A stretch of DNA of 64,000 bases, taken from the NCBI GenBank assembly GCA_964632505.1, contig CAZWCE010000002.1, forward strand, positions 186,001 through 250,000. Reading direction: 5' to 3'. The position numbers and the translations under genes are program-made. Below the pieces are notes generated by a model. That model searched no databases. It worked only from the letters and a program-made list of their open reading frames with translations, and was not told the DNA's origin. The DNA is from CAZWCE01 sp964632505 (lineage in GTDB: Bacteria; Planctomycetota; Planctomycetia; Pirellulales; Thermoguttaceae). Each line of letters begins with the position of its first letter. The stretch's first letter is position 1. Below, piece after piece: positions 8,674-18,200 of this stretch.

Positions 8674-10077
8674 ATGAACAAAAAATCACTTTTTTTCGCT
8701 TTTCCGATGGGACTGATCCTCCTCATCATACCTCTTCCAGACGCCGTGGGCGAGGAACTTCCCCAAAACGGCACTCCTTTGCTTTACCGGGAGATCGACG
8801 TTCCCGAGGGTCTTCTGACCGACTCCCCCTACGGCCCTTTCGCGGGCGACGTCCGCATCGGCGATTTGACCGGCAACGGAAAGGTCGACTTTCTCGTCTA
8901 CCGTTCGGCCGAAGACGTCCACGACGGAGGCGGATTGAAACCCTGTTTTCTCGGGGCGTTCGATGAAAAGGGGCAGGTGCTCTGGACCTCAGGGGAAGGG
9001 GGAATGCAACCCGCGCGGCCCGGCCCGGTGCTTCTGCACGACATCAACGGTGACGGCGCGACCGAGGTCGTTTGCTTTTTCCATCAAGCCACGATTCCGT
9101 GCGACGCCCGAAAAATGGAAGACGTCGTGGTGCAAGTCCGCGAGGGAATCACGGGAAAGGTCCTCTCGCACAACGCGCCCGCGGAGCTTCGAAAGTGTTC
9201 TGGAAGCGGGCCGAATTGGGTCCATCAACGACTGTTGGCCGCCGATTTTCGCGGGAAGAAGATTCCCCGCGATTTCGTCGTCAAACTCGGACCGACCATT
9301 CTGGCAATGAATGAGCATCTCGAAGTGCTCTGGACTTATGAATGTCCCTGGACCGAATACTCGAAATGTCCCGCCTACATCCCCTCGGTCGGCGACATCG
9401 ATCGAGACGGAAAAGACGAAGTCAACGGCGGCTACTTTCTACTCGATGATGATGGGGCCGTTCTGTGGGAAAAGCAACTGGGACGTCATATGGATTCGGT
9501 GGCGATCGCTCCCTGGGACCAAGGCATCCCTCGGGCGATCTGCTCCGGATTCGGGCAAGTGATCGATCAAAACGGCAAGGTGATTCTGAAGCTCGGTGAG
9601 GAACAAGTACCCCACGGCCAGGAGATTCGCGTCGCCCATTTCGACGACACTTCCCCGGGACCGCAAATGATGATCCGCTACAACGGACACACTCCGGAAG
9701 TGATGCTGGTCGATGTCGCGGGGGACATCCTGTCTCGTTTCACGCTGAATGAAAGCCCCAACAACACGGGAATGGAAGCGGTCTTCTGGAACGGCCCGGA
9801 CGGAGAAGCGATCCTCTACAACGGCGGCGTGCTATGGACAGACGGCGGCGAGAAATCGGCCGATCTCCCTCAATTGGGAAAGCCGATCGGCAAGTCTCGG
9901 CAGGGCTGGTATCACTGCATTCCGGCGAATGTTTGCGGCGATCGGCGGGAAGAAGTCGTCCTCTACAATCCCTGGGAACCGGTCATTCGCATCTACACGG
10001 CCGCCCCCTTGCGAAAAGAACTCTACCAGCGATACCGTCCCGAACCACGGCAGTACAATGCACGATTGATGGATTAA
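8674..10077 (+). CDS. Secreted FG-GAP-like beta-propeller protein, possibly polysaccharide-lyase-like
   Basis: About 467 residues from the ATG at 8674, preceded by GGAGG and followed by a signal peptide (a hydrophobic core ending near PDAVGEE). An upstream in-frame ATG at 8608 lacks this support. Repeated Ca-binding-like loops of the type D-x-x-G-D-G-x-x-E are visible: DLTGNGKVDFLV, DINGDGATEVVC, DIDRDGKDEVNGG. These are typical of FG-GAP/VCBS blades. The C-terminal region (REEVVLYNPWEP, YNARLMD) recalls rhamnogalacturonan-lyase-like propellers, but that is inference and no catalytic residue is proven. It is divergent from the Gfo/Idh unit. Confidence 0.75.
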   Translation: MNKKSLFFAFPMGLILLIIPLPDAVGEELPQNGTPLLYREIDVPEGLLTDSPYGPFAGDVRIGDLTGNGKVDFLVYRSAEDVHDGGGLKPCFLGAFDEKGQVLWTSGEGGMQPARPGPVLLHDINGDGATEVVCFFHQATIPCDARKMEDVVVQVREGITGKVLSHNAPAELRKCSGSGPNWVHQRLLAADFRGKKIPRDFVVKLGPTILAMNEHLEVLWTYECPWTEYSKCPAYIPSVGDIDRDGKDEVNGGYFLLDDDGAVLWEKQLGRHMDSVAIAPWDQGIPRAICSGFGQVIDQNGKVILKLGEEQVPHGQEIRVAHFDDTSPGPQMMIRYNGHTPEVMLVDVAGDILSRFTLNESPNNTGMEAVFWNGPDGEAILYNGGVLWTDGGEKSADLPQLGKPIGKSRQGWYHCIPANVCGDRREEVVLYNPWEPVIRIYTAAPLRKELYQRYRPEPRQYNARLMD

Positions 10078-10115
10078 ATCGGCCCGGCAAGCGATGCCGT
10101 CACCAGCTCACGCCG

Positions 10116-10655
10116 CTACCGATCGATCCGCTCGCGGATGAGTCCCCAGAGCTCGTCGAGCGATTGCGGAATGACCTTGATCGACCCGATCGAGGCCATG
10201 AAATTGGTGTCGCCGTTCCAACGGGGAACGATGTGCCAGTGCAAATGCCCCGGCACGCCGGCGCCGGCAGCCCGCCCGAGATTCAGCCCAACATTCATTC
10301 CGTCCGGATACATCAACTCCTGGAGGACATCGATCCAATCGTTGATCTGCTCGGTCAATTCCGCGCGCACCTCGGGAGTCAACTCGTTGAGCTTTGCGCG
10401 ATGGCTCTTCGGGGCGATGAGCAGGTGTCCATTGTTGTAGGGATACTTGTTCATGATGGTGATTGTGTTCTCGGTCCGTCTCACCACAAGACGTCGTCGA
10501 TCTTCTGGGTCGGCGACCGCTTGGCAGATGAAACACTCCGGATCGCCATCCGGCGCGACCTCGATTTCCGGAAGAGGGGGAGAGTGCTCCGTATCTTGAT
10601 CCCCCCGAATGAAGCTCATGCGCCATGGTGCCCAAATATTCTCCATCGACCCCAT
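10116..10655 (-). CDS. HIT family hydrolase or nucleotide phosphorylase-like protein
   Basis: About 179 residues. HIT proteins are nucleotide-binding hydrolases or transferases (ADP-glucose, Ap4A or related substrates). The histidine triad is plain in GHLHWHIVPRW. A CxxC-like start of the domain is only partly present (F-I-C-Q-A), and the segment NGHLLIAPKSHRAKL matches the family's central strand. The ATG at 10655 was chosen because AAAGGA sits about 10 bases upstream and the sequence then runs M-G-S-M-E-N-I-W-A-P-W-R, a common N-terminus in Ap4A-phosphorylase-like HIT proteins. An upstream in-frame ATG at 10748 has no binding site. Confidence 0.9.
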   Translation of the reverse strand: MGSMENIWAPWRMSFIRGDQDTEHSPPLPEIEVAPDGDPECFICQAVADPEDRRRLVVRRTENTITIMNKYPYNNGHLLIAPKSHRAKLNELTPEVRAELTEQINDWIDVLQELMYPDGMNVGLNLGRAAGAGVPGHLHWHIVPRWNGDTNFMASIGSIKVIPQSLDELWGLIRERIDR

Positions 10656-10766
10656 CGATTCACGATCCTTTCTCTCTATGCACATTCCCCGAACAAAAAC
10701 TTCATCGCGGAAGGAACGACTTTCCGGGGATCGCATCGCGCCCCACACCTTCCCACATTGAGGGCG

Positions 10767-11213
10767 CTACTCTCCCATCACATTCACCACCAGGGTCCGC
10801 CTACGGGGTTTGATATCGCATTCCAAGTGGAAAATCTGTTGCCACGTTCCCAAAAGAAGGCTTCCCCTTCCCACCGGCACGGTCAGCGAAGGCCCCAGGA
10901 GTGTCGCTTGGAGATGGGAATGCCCATTGCCATCGTGCCAGGTCTGCTCGTGACCGTATGCCCGACTGGGGGGGATGAGACGATCGAGCATCTCGGGAAC
11001 ATCCCGCTCCAGTCCCGGTTCGTACTCCACCATGCCGACGGAACCCGTACTCCCGATGTTGAACACCTGTACCGAACCGGTCTGAATGCCCGACTCCTCG
11101 ACAATCGATGCTATTTGATCCGTTATATTATGCATGTGCTGATGCCCATGCGTTTCGACTTGGATTTCTTGCTGATAAACCGCCACGTGTGACCTCGATT
11201 GTTGACGTTCCAT
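10767..11213 (-). CDS. YjbQ / UPF0047 family protein
   Basis: A 148-residue cytoplasmic protein of the YjbQ (UPF0047) family, sometimes annotated as a secondary thiamine-phosphate synthase. The family core is almost fully conserved: NGHSHLQATLLGPSLTVP, then LLLGTWQQIF, then RRRTLVVNVMGE at the C-terminus. The physiological role of the family is not settled. It is full length. The same-strand HIT gene lies about 110 bases downstream, so co-transcription is possible but not shown. Confidence 0.92.
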   Translation of the reverse strand: MERQQSRSHVAVYQQEIQVETHGHQHMHNITDQIASIVEESGIQTGSVQVFNIGSTGSVGMVEYEPGLERDVPEMLDRLIPPSRAYGHEQTWHDGNGHSHLQATLLGPSLTVPVGRGSLLLGTWQQIFHLECDIKPRRRTLVVNVMGE

Positions 11214-11545
11214 CTTCTTTCCATCCGCGGAGGACCAACCACAGGGGGGATAACGATCATGCCCGACTCTCTCTTTCGGGGGGCTTGGCGACCTAAGCGG
11301 AACTCTTAATTGGAAACATGTTACCGCAAAAATCCTTGAAATAGAAGTTGATCCCCCAAAAAAGAAAAAAATCGGAAGAAAAGAAAAACCATGATCGGGG
11401 GGTTTTCGTTCTATTTGTTAGGTCGCTCCCTCAAACGGGGCCAAATCTGCTATATTTGATGTGAAGCGACACCCTCTCTTTCGCGTCGGTTCGCAAAAAT
11501 CGGGCGTTTTCCACTCGTACGTTTCCGTGAAATAGGATCCATCTC
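11214..11545. other. Divergent intergenic region upstream of the giant genes
   Basis: About 330 bases between the leftward YjbQ gene and the rightward 1248-codon gene. It includes an A-rich stretch (about 11339-11393) and a TATATT at about 11453-11458, which could be a -10 box but lacks a matching -35. An AGGA about 10 bases before the ATG at 11546 is the likely ribosome binding site. No RNA gene or small reading frame could be supported. Confidence 0.4.
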
Positions 11546-14500
11546 ATGACTGGTTCTTTCCGTCTCCGAACCCCGGCATGTATTTTATTGATCACTACGA
11601 TGAGCGTTTTCGCTCTGTCTTCCCTTGCCCTTTCTCAAGAGGCCAACCCCGAGGAGCCGCCGCCGACCGCTTCGCCCGAAGCTTCCTCCCCGCAGGAAGA
11701 TACGCCGACCGAAACTGCCGAGCGCGAGGAAAACGAGCCTTCTCCTCCTTCGCCGGTGGAAGAGGAAAAAGATGCGTCCAAGGAAAAGGATTCTTTCCGG
11801 GAACAGACCATCTACATCCCGTATGAAGATCTCCGCAAAACGTTCGAAAAGGAGGATCGCGGTGTGTTTCTGCCGTATCCTCAGTTCCGCAAACTGTGGG
11901 ACGCCGCCCGGGCGACCGAGGTCACTCCCCCGCCGGACACCCCTCCCGTGGGGGCGATGATCACCGAAACGGAAAATGTAGCGACCGTTTCCGAAGACAT
12001 TGTCCAAGTCCGGGCAAAGGTGAATATCGAACTGCTCACCGACGGTTGGCATGAGATTCCTTTGTGGTTGAGCGACGCCGCGGTGACAAGCGCGACGATC
12101 GATGGTCAGCCGGCTCGGTTGCTCGGCGGCGTGGGACAGGGCTATCGACTATTGATCGAAAAAAAAACCTCGGAGAACCAACGGATTCTGCTGGAAATCG
12201 AGTACGCCAAGTCGATCGAGCGAGCCCCGGGCCGGAATCACGTCTCATTCGAGGCACCACGAGCGCCGGTGAGTCGCTGGAAAGTGATCATCCCCGAGGA
12301 AGGGGTGAACGTCGACTTCTTTCCTCTGATCGCCGCCACCGAAGCCCAATCCGCGGAAAACGAGGAGGATCCCCCGAGTGATGTCGAAGGAGAGGAAAAC
12401 GCCCCCGCCGAGGACGCCCCTTCGGACGGCCAAACGGTGGTCATGGCGTTCGTGGGCTCGGCACCGACGGTCCGCATCGGCTGGACTCCCAAGTCGGAAG
12501 GAGCGACCGGCATGGAAGCCCTCGCATCGCTTCGCCTGGAACAGCGCGTGCAACTCGAGGAAGGGGTCTTGCGAACCCAGGCGAATTTGCAATACACGAT
12601 CAGCCGTTCGGAAATCGCGCGACTCGCGGTGGAGGTCCCCGAGGACCAGAAGGTGGTCGGGGTGTTCGACCCGAACGTGCGTCAATGGTCGGTCGACCGG
12701 GGCGAGGGGCATCAGACGATCAACATCGAACTGTTCGAACCGAGCAAGAAAAACCAGACGTTGATGGTCGAAATGGAAAAATTCCTGGGAAAGGAATCCG
12801 ATCCGACATCGGAAGAAGCACCCTCAGAGCCTTCCTCCTTGAAGGGAGGTCCTCCGTCGAACATCTCCATCCCGCAAATTCGAGGGCTCGGCGTGGCGCG
12901 ACAGCAGGGCGTTCTGGTACTCCAAGTCGCCGAGGAGCTGGCGGCGGAAACCACGCGGACCTCGGGGCTGCTGCAACTCGATCGCGAAGATCTACCCGAC
13001 TCATTGAAAAACCAGAACTGGAATTTCGTTTATCGATTCGCTTCGGCCGCCTACCAACTCGAAGTCGCGATAGAAAAGGTCCGGCCCCGCATCCACACCG
13101 AAAGCCAGGTCAAGTTCACGCTTTCACCGCTATATATGCGGCTCGACATGATGGCCACTTACCACATCGAACGGGCGGGGGTCTTCCAAGTCTCCTGCCT
13201 GGTCCCGGCGGACTACGCCTTGCTGAGCGTTTCCGGCTACACCGCGGAAAACGTCAAACCGATGCAGATCGAATCGCATCATCTCGATCCGGTTCAGACG
13301 ACGTCCGACGACCGGAACGACGCACCGAAGATGCGGAAGCTGACGATCAATCTCTCCCGCAAGGCGATCGGAACGTGTGGACTTCAATTGCGGCTCCATA
13401 AGAGGTTGAGAGAACCGGACTTGCTTTCCCCCACCGGCAGCGCCGTTTCGCTCGATTTGACCGCTCCGCGAGTCGATCCCGAATCGGTACAGCGTCGAGA
13501 GGGCAATCTGCTGATACTCGCCGAGGACTGCTTCCGGGTGAATCCCACGCAAATCGAAGGCCTCCGGGCGGTGCCGCGGGAACAGCTCCCCGAGACACTT
13601 CGGGTACAACAATGGAACGGCACCCTCTTGAGTTATGCGTTCGGCCAGGAACCGCTTTCGCCGGCCATCTCGGTCCAAAGACGGCAGCCACACGTGACCC
13701 TCCGTCAATTGCTGCACGTACAGATCGAGGACGGCGTGGTCCAGTACGAGGACCGGATTCATTACGATATTCTCTACAGCGGCATCAAGACGCTTCGTAT
13801 CGACGTGCCCGAATCGATCTCCGGGAAACTCCGCAACAAGACGCAAAACCAAAAGCAGAAAATTCGAGACACCATCCTCGATCCCCAGCCGGACGACGTC
13901 CCCGAGGGATACGTCGCCTGGGGATTTTCCGGAGAGACCGAACTCCAAGGAGCCGGACGGATCGATCTGGTCTGGGAGGAGGAGCTCACCCAGCTCCAAG
14001 TCGGTCGAAGCGTGAACCTCCAAATTCCCCGCCTGATTCCGCGCGACTGCGACCGAAGTTGGGGTCAGATCGTCCTCTCGAAAGTGGAAACGATCGACCT
14101 GTATGAATCGGAAACCATGGAAGGCGTCCGCCCGATCGATCCCCAACACGACATCGCCGGAGGCGATACCTTTGACGATGCCGCCCGCGCGTTCGAATTT
14201 CACGACGATTGGAAACTGGCGGTGGTCGCGACCCGATACCAACTCGAGGAAGTCAAACGAACCAGCATCGAACGGGCCCTTTTGCAAGCGGTCGTCACGC
14301 GGGCGGAGACGATTTCCGTTCAAGCCCTCTACCGCATTCGCAGTGTCCGCCAGCGTTTGATCCTCGAGATGCCCGAGGGCGCCGAATTCCAGACCGAACC
14401 GAAGATCAACGGGCTCGATGTTCCGCTGGAATCGGAACCGTCCGACGGCAAGGCCCGTTATCTGATCCCGCTGACGCAAACCGAGCCCGACACCCCGTTG

Positions 14501-15292
14501 TTGCTCGAATTGCGTTATCATCAACCGACCGAGCGCGGGACGATCGGCTACCCGACGTTCCCCCTCGAGCCGGCAATCCAACAGGTATTCATGGCTGTTT
14601 ATCTTCCCGAAGAGAGGGCATTGCTTCATTTCGGGGGTCCGTGGTCCCGGCACTTCCAGCAATGGTTGCGTGGAAGCGAGCTTGCGGTCGAGAACGACCC
14701 GACCGTCGACGATCGCCTCCATTGGGTCACCGAACTCCCCGACCAGCAGGCGAGAGGCTTTGTGACCGATTTCCCCGTCGACGGCCGCCCCTACCTTTTC
14801 TCTTCGCTACAGCCCGGAAGTACGAAGAACGATAGAATCCGCCTCTGGACAACGCCGCTCAAGTGGTATAGCGCCGGAGTCTTCATCTTCCTGCTTCTTT
14901 TCGGGGTGATTTTGATACGCGCCTCCTGCGGGAAGAAGATCATCGCCACGGTTCTGGTGGTCCTGGTGATATTATTGGTTTCTCTCTTTTTGCCGACGGC
15001 CGTTTCACTCGGCCTGGGAACGAACGGTTTCCTTCTCGGGCTCGCGGCGATCGCCATCCTCTGGTTCGCCCACTTTGCTTTCTGGAAGTTCCCGAGAATG
15101 TGGAAGGAGCATCGTCGACATCGTTCGGTCCGACAGACCAACTCGCCGTTCGCCGGAGAGGAGGGGGATGAAGTCGTCCAGGCCCACAAGGAAGAATCAC
15201 CTGAAGGCTCTTCGGATTCGGAACCCGAACCGCCATCGGAACCCCCTCAGACGGAAAACGGGAACGATGAGAAAGAAGGAGAGAACTCATGA
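11546..15292 (+). CDS. Giant envelope protein, single unit (unknown function)
   Basis: A 1248-residue protein of no family I can name. Residues 1-31 are a signal peptide (ending near LALSQE), followed by a Pro/Glu-rich linker to about residue 85. A short motif (QTIYIPYEDL ... VFLPYPQFRKLW, residues 87-120) precedes several beta-rich segments with repeated features: a strand pattern leading to x-x-DGQPARLL, and an LAVEVPEDQKVVGV segment. Near the C-terminus, about residues 1108-1185, lie two or three membrane segments, and the tail is strongly acidic. The likely topology is a large extracytoplasmic body anchored at the C-terminus. The same layout occurs twice in the next gene, whose ATG overlaps this stop codon (ATGA), so the two are translationally coupled and probably act together. 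Confidence 0.85.
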   Translation: MTGSFRLRTPACILLITTMSVFALSSLALSQEANPEEPPPTASPEASSPQEDTPTETAEREENEPSPPSPVEEEKDASKEKDSFREQTIYIPYEDLRKTFEKEDRGVFLPYPQFRKLWDAARATEVTPPPDTPPVGAMITETENVATVSEDIVQVRAKVNIELLTDGWHEIPLWLSDAAVTSATIDGQPARLLGGVGQGYRLLIEKKTSENQRILLEIEYAKSIERAPGRNHVSFEAPRAPVSRWKVIIPEEGVNVDFFPLIAATEAQSAENEEDPPSDVEGEENAPAEDAPSDGQTVVMAFVGSAPTVRIGWTPKSEGATGMEALASLRLEQRVQLEEGVLRTQANLQYTISRSEIARLAVEVPEDQKVVGVFDPNVRQWSVDRGEGHQTINIELFEPSKKNQTLMVEMEKFLGKESDPTSEEAPSEPSSLKGGPPSNISIPQIRGLGVARQQGVLVLQVAEELAAETTRTSGLLQLDREDLPDSLKNQNWNFVYRFASAAYQLEVAIEKVRPRIHTESQVKFTLSPLYMRLDMMATYHIERAGVFQVSCLVPADYALLSVSGYTAENVKPMQIESHHLDPVQTTSDDRNDAPKMRKLTINLSRKAIGTCGLQLRLHKRLREPDLLSPTGSAVSLDLTAPRVDPESVQRREGNLLILAEDCFRVNPTQIEGLRAVPREQLPETLRVQQWNGTLLSYAFGQEPLSPAISVQRRQPHVTLRQLLHVQIEDGVVQYEDRIHYDILYSGIKTLRIDVPESISGKLRNKTQNQKQKIRDTILDPQPDDVPEGYVAWGFSGETELQGAGRIDLVWEEELTQLQVGRSVNLQIPRLIPRDCDRSWGQIVLSKVETIDLYESETMEGVRPIDPQHDIAGGDTFDDAARAFEFHDDWKLAVVATRYQLEEVKRTSIERALLQAVVTRAETISVQALYRIRSVRQRLILEMPEGAEFQTEPKINGLDVPLESEPSDGKARYLIPLTQTEPDTPLLLELRYHQPTERGTIGYPTFPLEPAIQQVFMAVYLPEERALLHFGGPWSRHFQQWLRGSELAVENDPTVDDRLHWVTELPDQQARGFVTDFPVDGRPYLFSSLQPGSTKNDRIRLWTTPLKWYSAGVFIFLLLFGVILIRASCGKKIIATVLVVLVILLVSLFLPTAVSLGLGTNGFLLGLAAIAILWFAHFAFWKFPRMWKEHRRHRSVRQTNSPFAGEEGDEVVQAHKEESPEGSSDSEPEPPSEPPQTENGNDEKEGENS

Positions 15293-18200
15293 CGCGCAAA
15301 ACAGCCTTTTCACTTCAGGCGATCTTCTTTCGATTCACGTCCTGTTGGGCCATCCTCGCCTTCCTGCCCGTCGGTCTCGTTGGCGAGGCGGCGGAGTCCG
15401 ACGCGAACGAAAAACCGGTCCGCGAGATCTATGTTCCCGCCGAGGATTTCGACGCCCTCCTGGAAAACCAACCAAACCGGGTATTGCTCGAGCGCGAAGA
15501 GTACGAAGACCTCTTGGCGAAGGCCGAGAAGGATCCGGCTTCACCCGCACCGGTGGATGCCGCGTTGCTTTCTTCGGAATATCGAATGACCGTCGCCGGG
15601 CAGCGCGCGATGATCGAAGCGGATCTCATTTTGGAAGTCGTCGAAGACTCATGGGCGACGCTTCCGCTGACGTTTTCGCACGTGGCGATTCAGGATGCCC
15701 GACTCGACGGCGACCGGGCCCTTTTGTGGCGGGAGAAGACCATCCCGTCCCCCCCCACCCCACATCAGCAGCAGGCCCCCGAGCCGCCATCGCAAGGGGA
15801 GGCATCTCCCGAAAAGGAGTACACTCTTTTCCTCCGCGGTAAGGGGCGGCATCGATTGAAGCTGAAGTTGATCGCCCCTCTGCAAACCGGAACGGCCCGG
15901 CAGGAACTCGCCTTCCGGCTGCCCTCGGCCGGCCAATCCCGGATGCGTCTGACCATGCCCGGCGACGTGGAAATGAAAAGCGGCGCTTCGGTCATCCGTC
16001 GGGAAGTCGTGAACGAAGGGGATCGGACGCAAACCCGCTTCGACCTGATTCCGCCCTCCGGAGCGGCCCGATTGGTGATGACGCTCAACAGCCACCGCAA
16101 ACGGGAGCAGAAGACCGTTCTGGCGCGGAGCGTCCAGATCGATGAAGTGACCAGCACTTACGAACGTCTTCACGTGACGCTTTCTTTGGAAGTCCTTCAT
16201 CAGGCGATCGACCGGTTTCGAGTCGCCGTACCGAAGGACTTCGAAGTGACCGAAGTCCACCATCCCCAACTCTCGCACTGGCGGGTGAGTGAGCAAACAT
16301 CCTCCGATGCGTCGGAGAACGACGCCTCTACCGCGGAAGCCGAATCTTCTCCCGCGAAGGTGCTCGAGATTCATTTCCGCGAAGCGGTCAGCGACCAGGT
16401 ATTGCTGAAAATATCGGCGGTGAAGGACTTTCTCTCACGGCAAGACCGTGGCGACGGGGCCCTGGCCGAGGAACTCGAAACGTGGGAATTTCCTTCACTC
16501 GTCCCGCTGGATGTCTCCGGCAACGCACTGGTGACGGGTTTGCTTCTCGATGAACGCCTCCGGATGGCTCAGGTGGAAGCGGTCGACCTGATCCCCATCG
16601 ACGTGGAAGTGCTCGCATCCGCCATCCCGGAGAGTGTTTTTCAAGTCGCACCCGGCGCTCCGACCTTGAACGTGACGGCTGCCTGGTACGCCCCCGGCGA
16701 CGACTTCCGGGTCGGCGCGGAATTTCAACGTCCGAAGGCGAAAATGGAAGTGACGACCAACCTCGTCCTGGAGCTGACCGAACAGGCCCAGAAAGCCCAA
16801 GGGGTGTTTGTGATCCGTCCTGCCGTGGAAAAGGTCTTCGCGTTCGACTTCCTGGTGCCGGAACATTGGATGGTCACGAAGATCACCAACGAAGAAGACC
16901 TTCCCCTCTCGTATCAATTTTATCCCGCCGGTTCCGAACAGAAAGCCTCGGGGATTGGCGGACGGATGCACGTCCGTCTTCCCCAAGGCGTCGAAACGGA
17001 GCAGTCCTTCCGGCTTCTCTTCGAGGCGGTCGGTTCCACACCGGGATGGCTGACCGACTGGAAGCAAACCTCCTTCCCACTACCGGCCTTCACCGCCGTG
17101 TCGGCCACCCGGGATACCGGAGCGGTCGCGGTGGTCGGGTCGGAGGATTTCGTCCTCTCGGCCGAAGATGTGGTTCGCCTGACCCCGATGGGAGAATCGG
17201 AGAAACGTGAATATCTCTCCGGCATCACCACCGATTTGGCCTTTCGTTATCAAGGCGGGAACTACCGCGCCACGCTCCTGGTCGAGAGAACGCGCCCCCG
17301 CATCACCGCCCGGGTCTTCTCTTTCTACCAGATCCAGCCCTCGGCGCTCGAAGTGCGCTACGAGATTCTGTACACCATCGAAGAAGCAAGCACCCGACAC
17401 CTGGCATTCGAGCTGCCCGCGGATACCCCGACGTCGATGACCATGACCGGACTTTCCGGGACCCGCATCAAGGAATACTACTCCAACGAAGTCGAAACGG
17501 AGTCGGGAAGCAAACGTCGCTGGGAAGTCCTCCTCGCCGACCGCGCCCGCGATCAACAGCATTTGGCGGTGGAGTTCCAGCTTCCGGTGTCCGAAGTCCG
17601 CATCGATCGGCCGGTTACCCTTGCCCTTCCTCCGATCGTCGCCGATGGGGTGGCCTGGCAATCGGGACTCGCCTCGGTGGAAGGACACAAGGAACTCGAC
17701 GTCCGCGTTCACGCCTCGGAAAATCTCCGCCCGGTTGATGTCGGCGAGTTGGCGATGGCCCAATACCTTCCCGGCCGGCGGCTCTTGGGGGTCTACAGCA
17801 TCCTGCATAAAGGAGATCCGCTCTCGGTGACGATCACCCGCAATCCGGGATATCCTCTCTATCCGACGATCGTGCAGTCGGCCGACATCGAGGCACAACT
17901 TTCCAACGACGGCAAAGCCCTCTTCCACTCCGTCTTCCGACTCCGTAGCCGCGCGACATTCCTGAAAGTCTTTCTACTGAACGGGGCGCGACTCTGGTCG
18001 GCCGAACTCGACGGGAAACCGCTCAAACCGCAAAGAGACGAGAACAGCCTCTTGATCGACATCCCTTCCGGCCAACCTTCCGAACTGCGCGAACTCTCCT
18101 TGGTGTACGCCAGTGAGGCAAAACACACTTCCAACAGCCGAATGCTGTACCTGCCGCATTTGGCGATCCCCTCACGGCCTTCGAACGAATCACTCCAGGC

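Noticed and set aside
9834..11192. Rightward frame of about 450 codons across the HIT and YjbQ region
   Set aside because: It is antisense to two proteins with unmistakable family motifs and starts inside the FG-GAP-like gene.
13130..14722. Long leftward reading frame (about 530 codons) inside the first giant gene
   Set aside because: It lies antisense to a gene with signal peptide, conserved unit layout and coupling to the next gene. Long antisense frames are common in this codon usage, and its translation has no recognisable motif.
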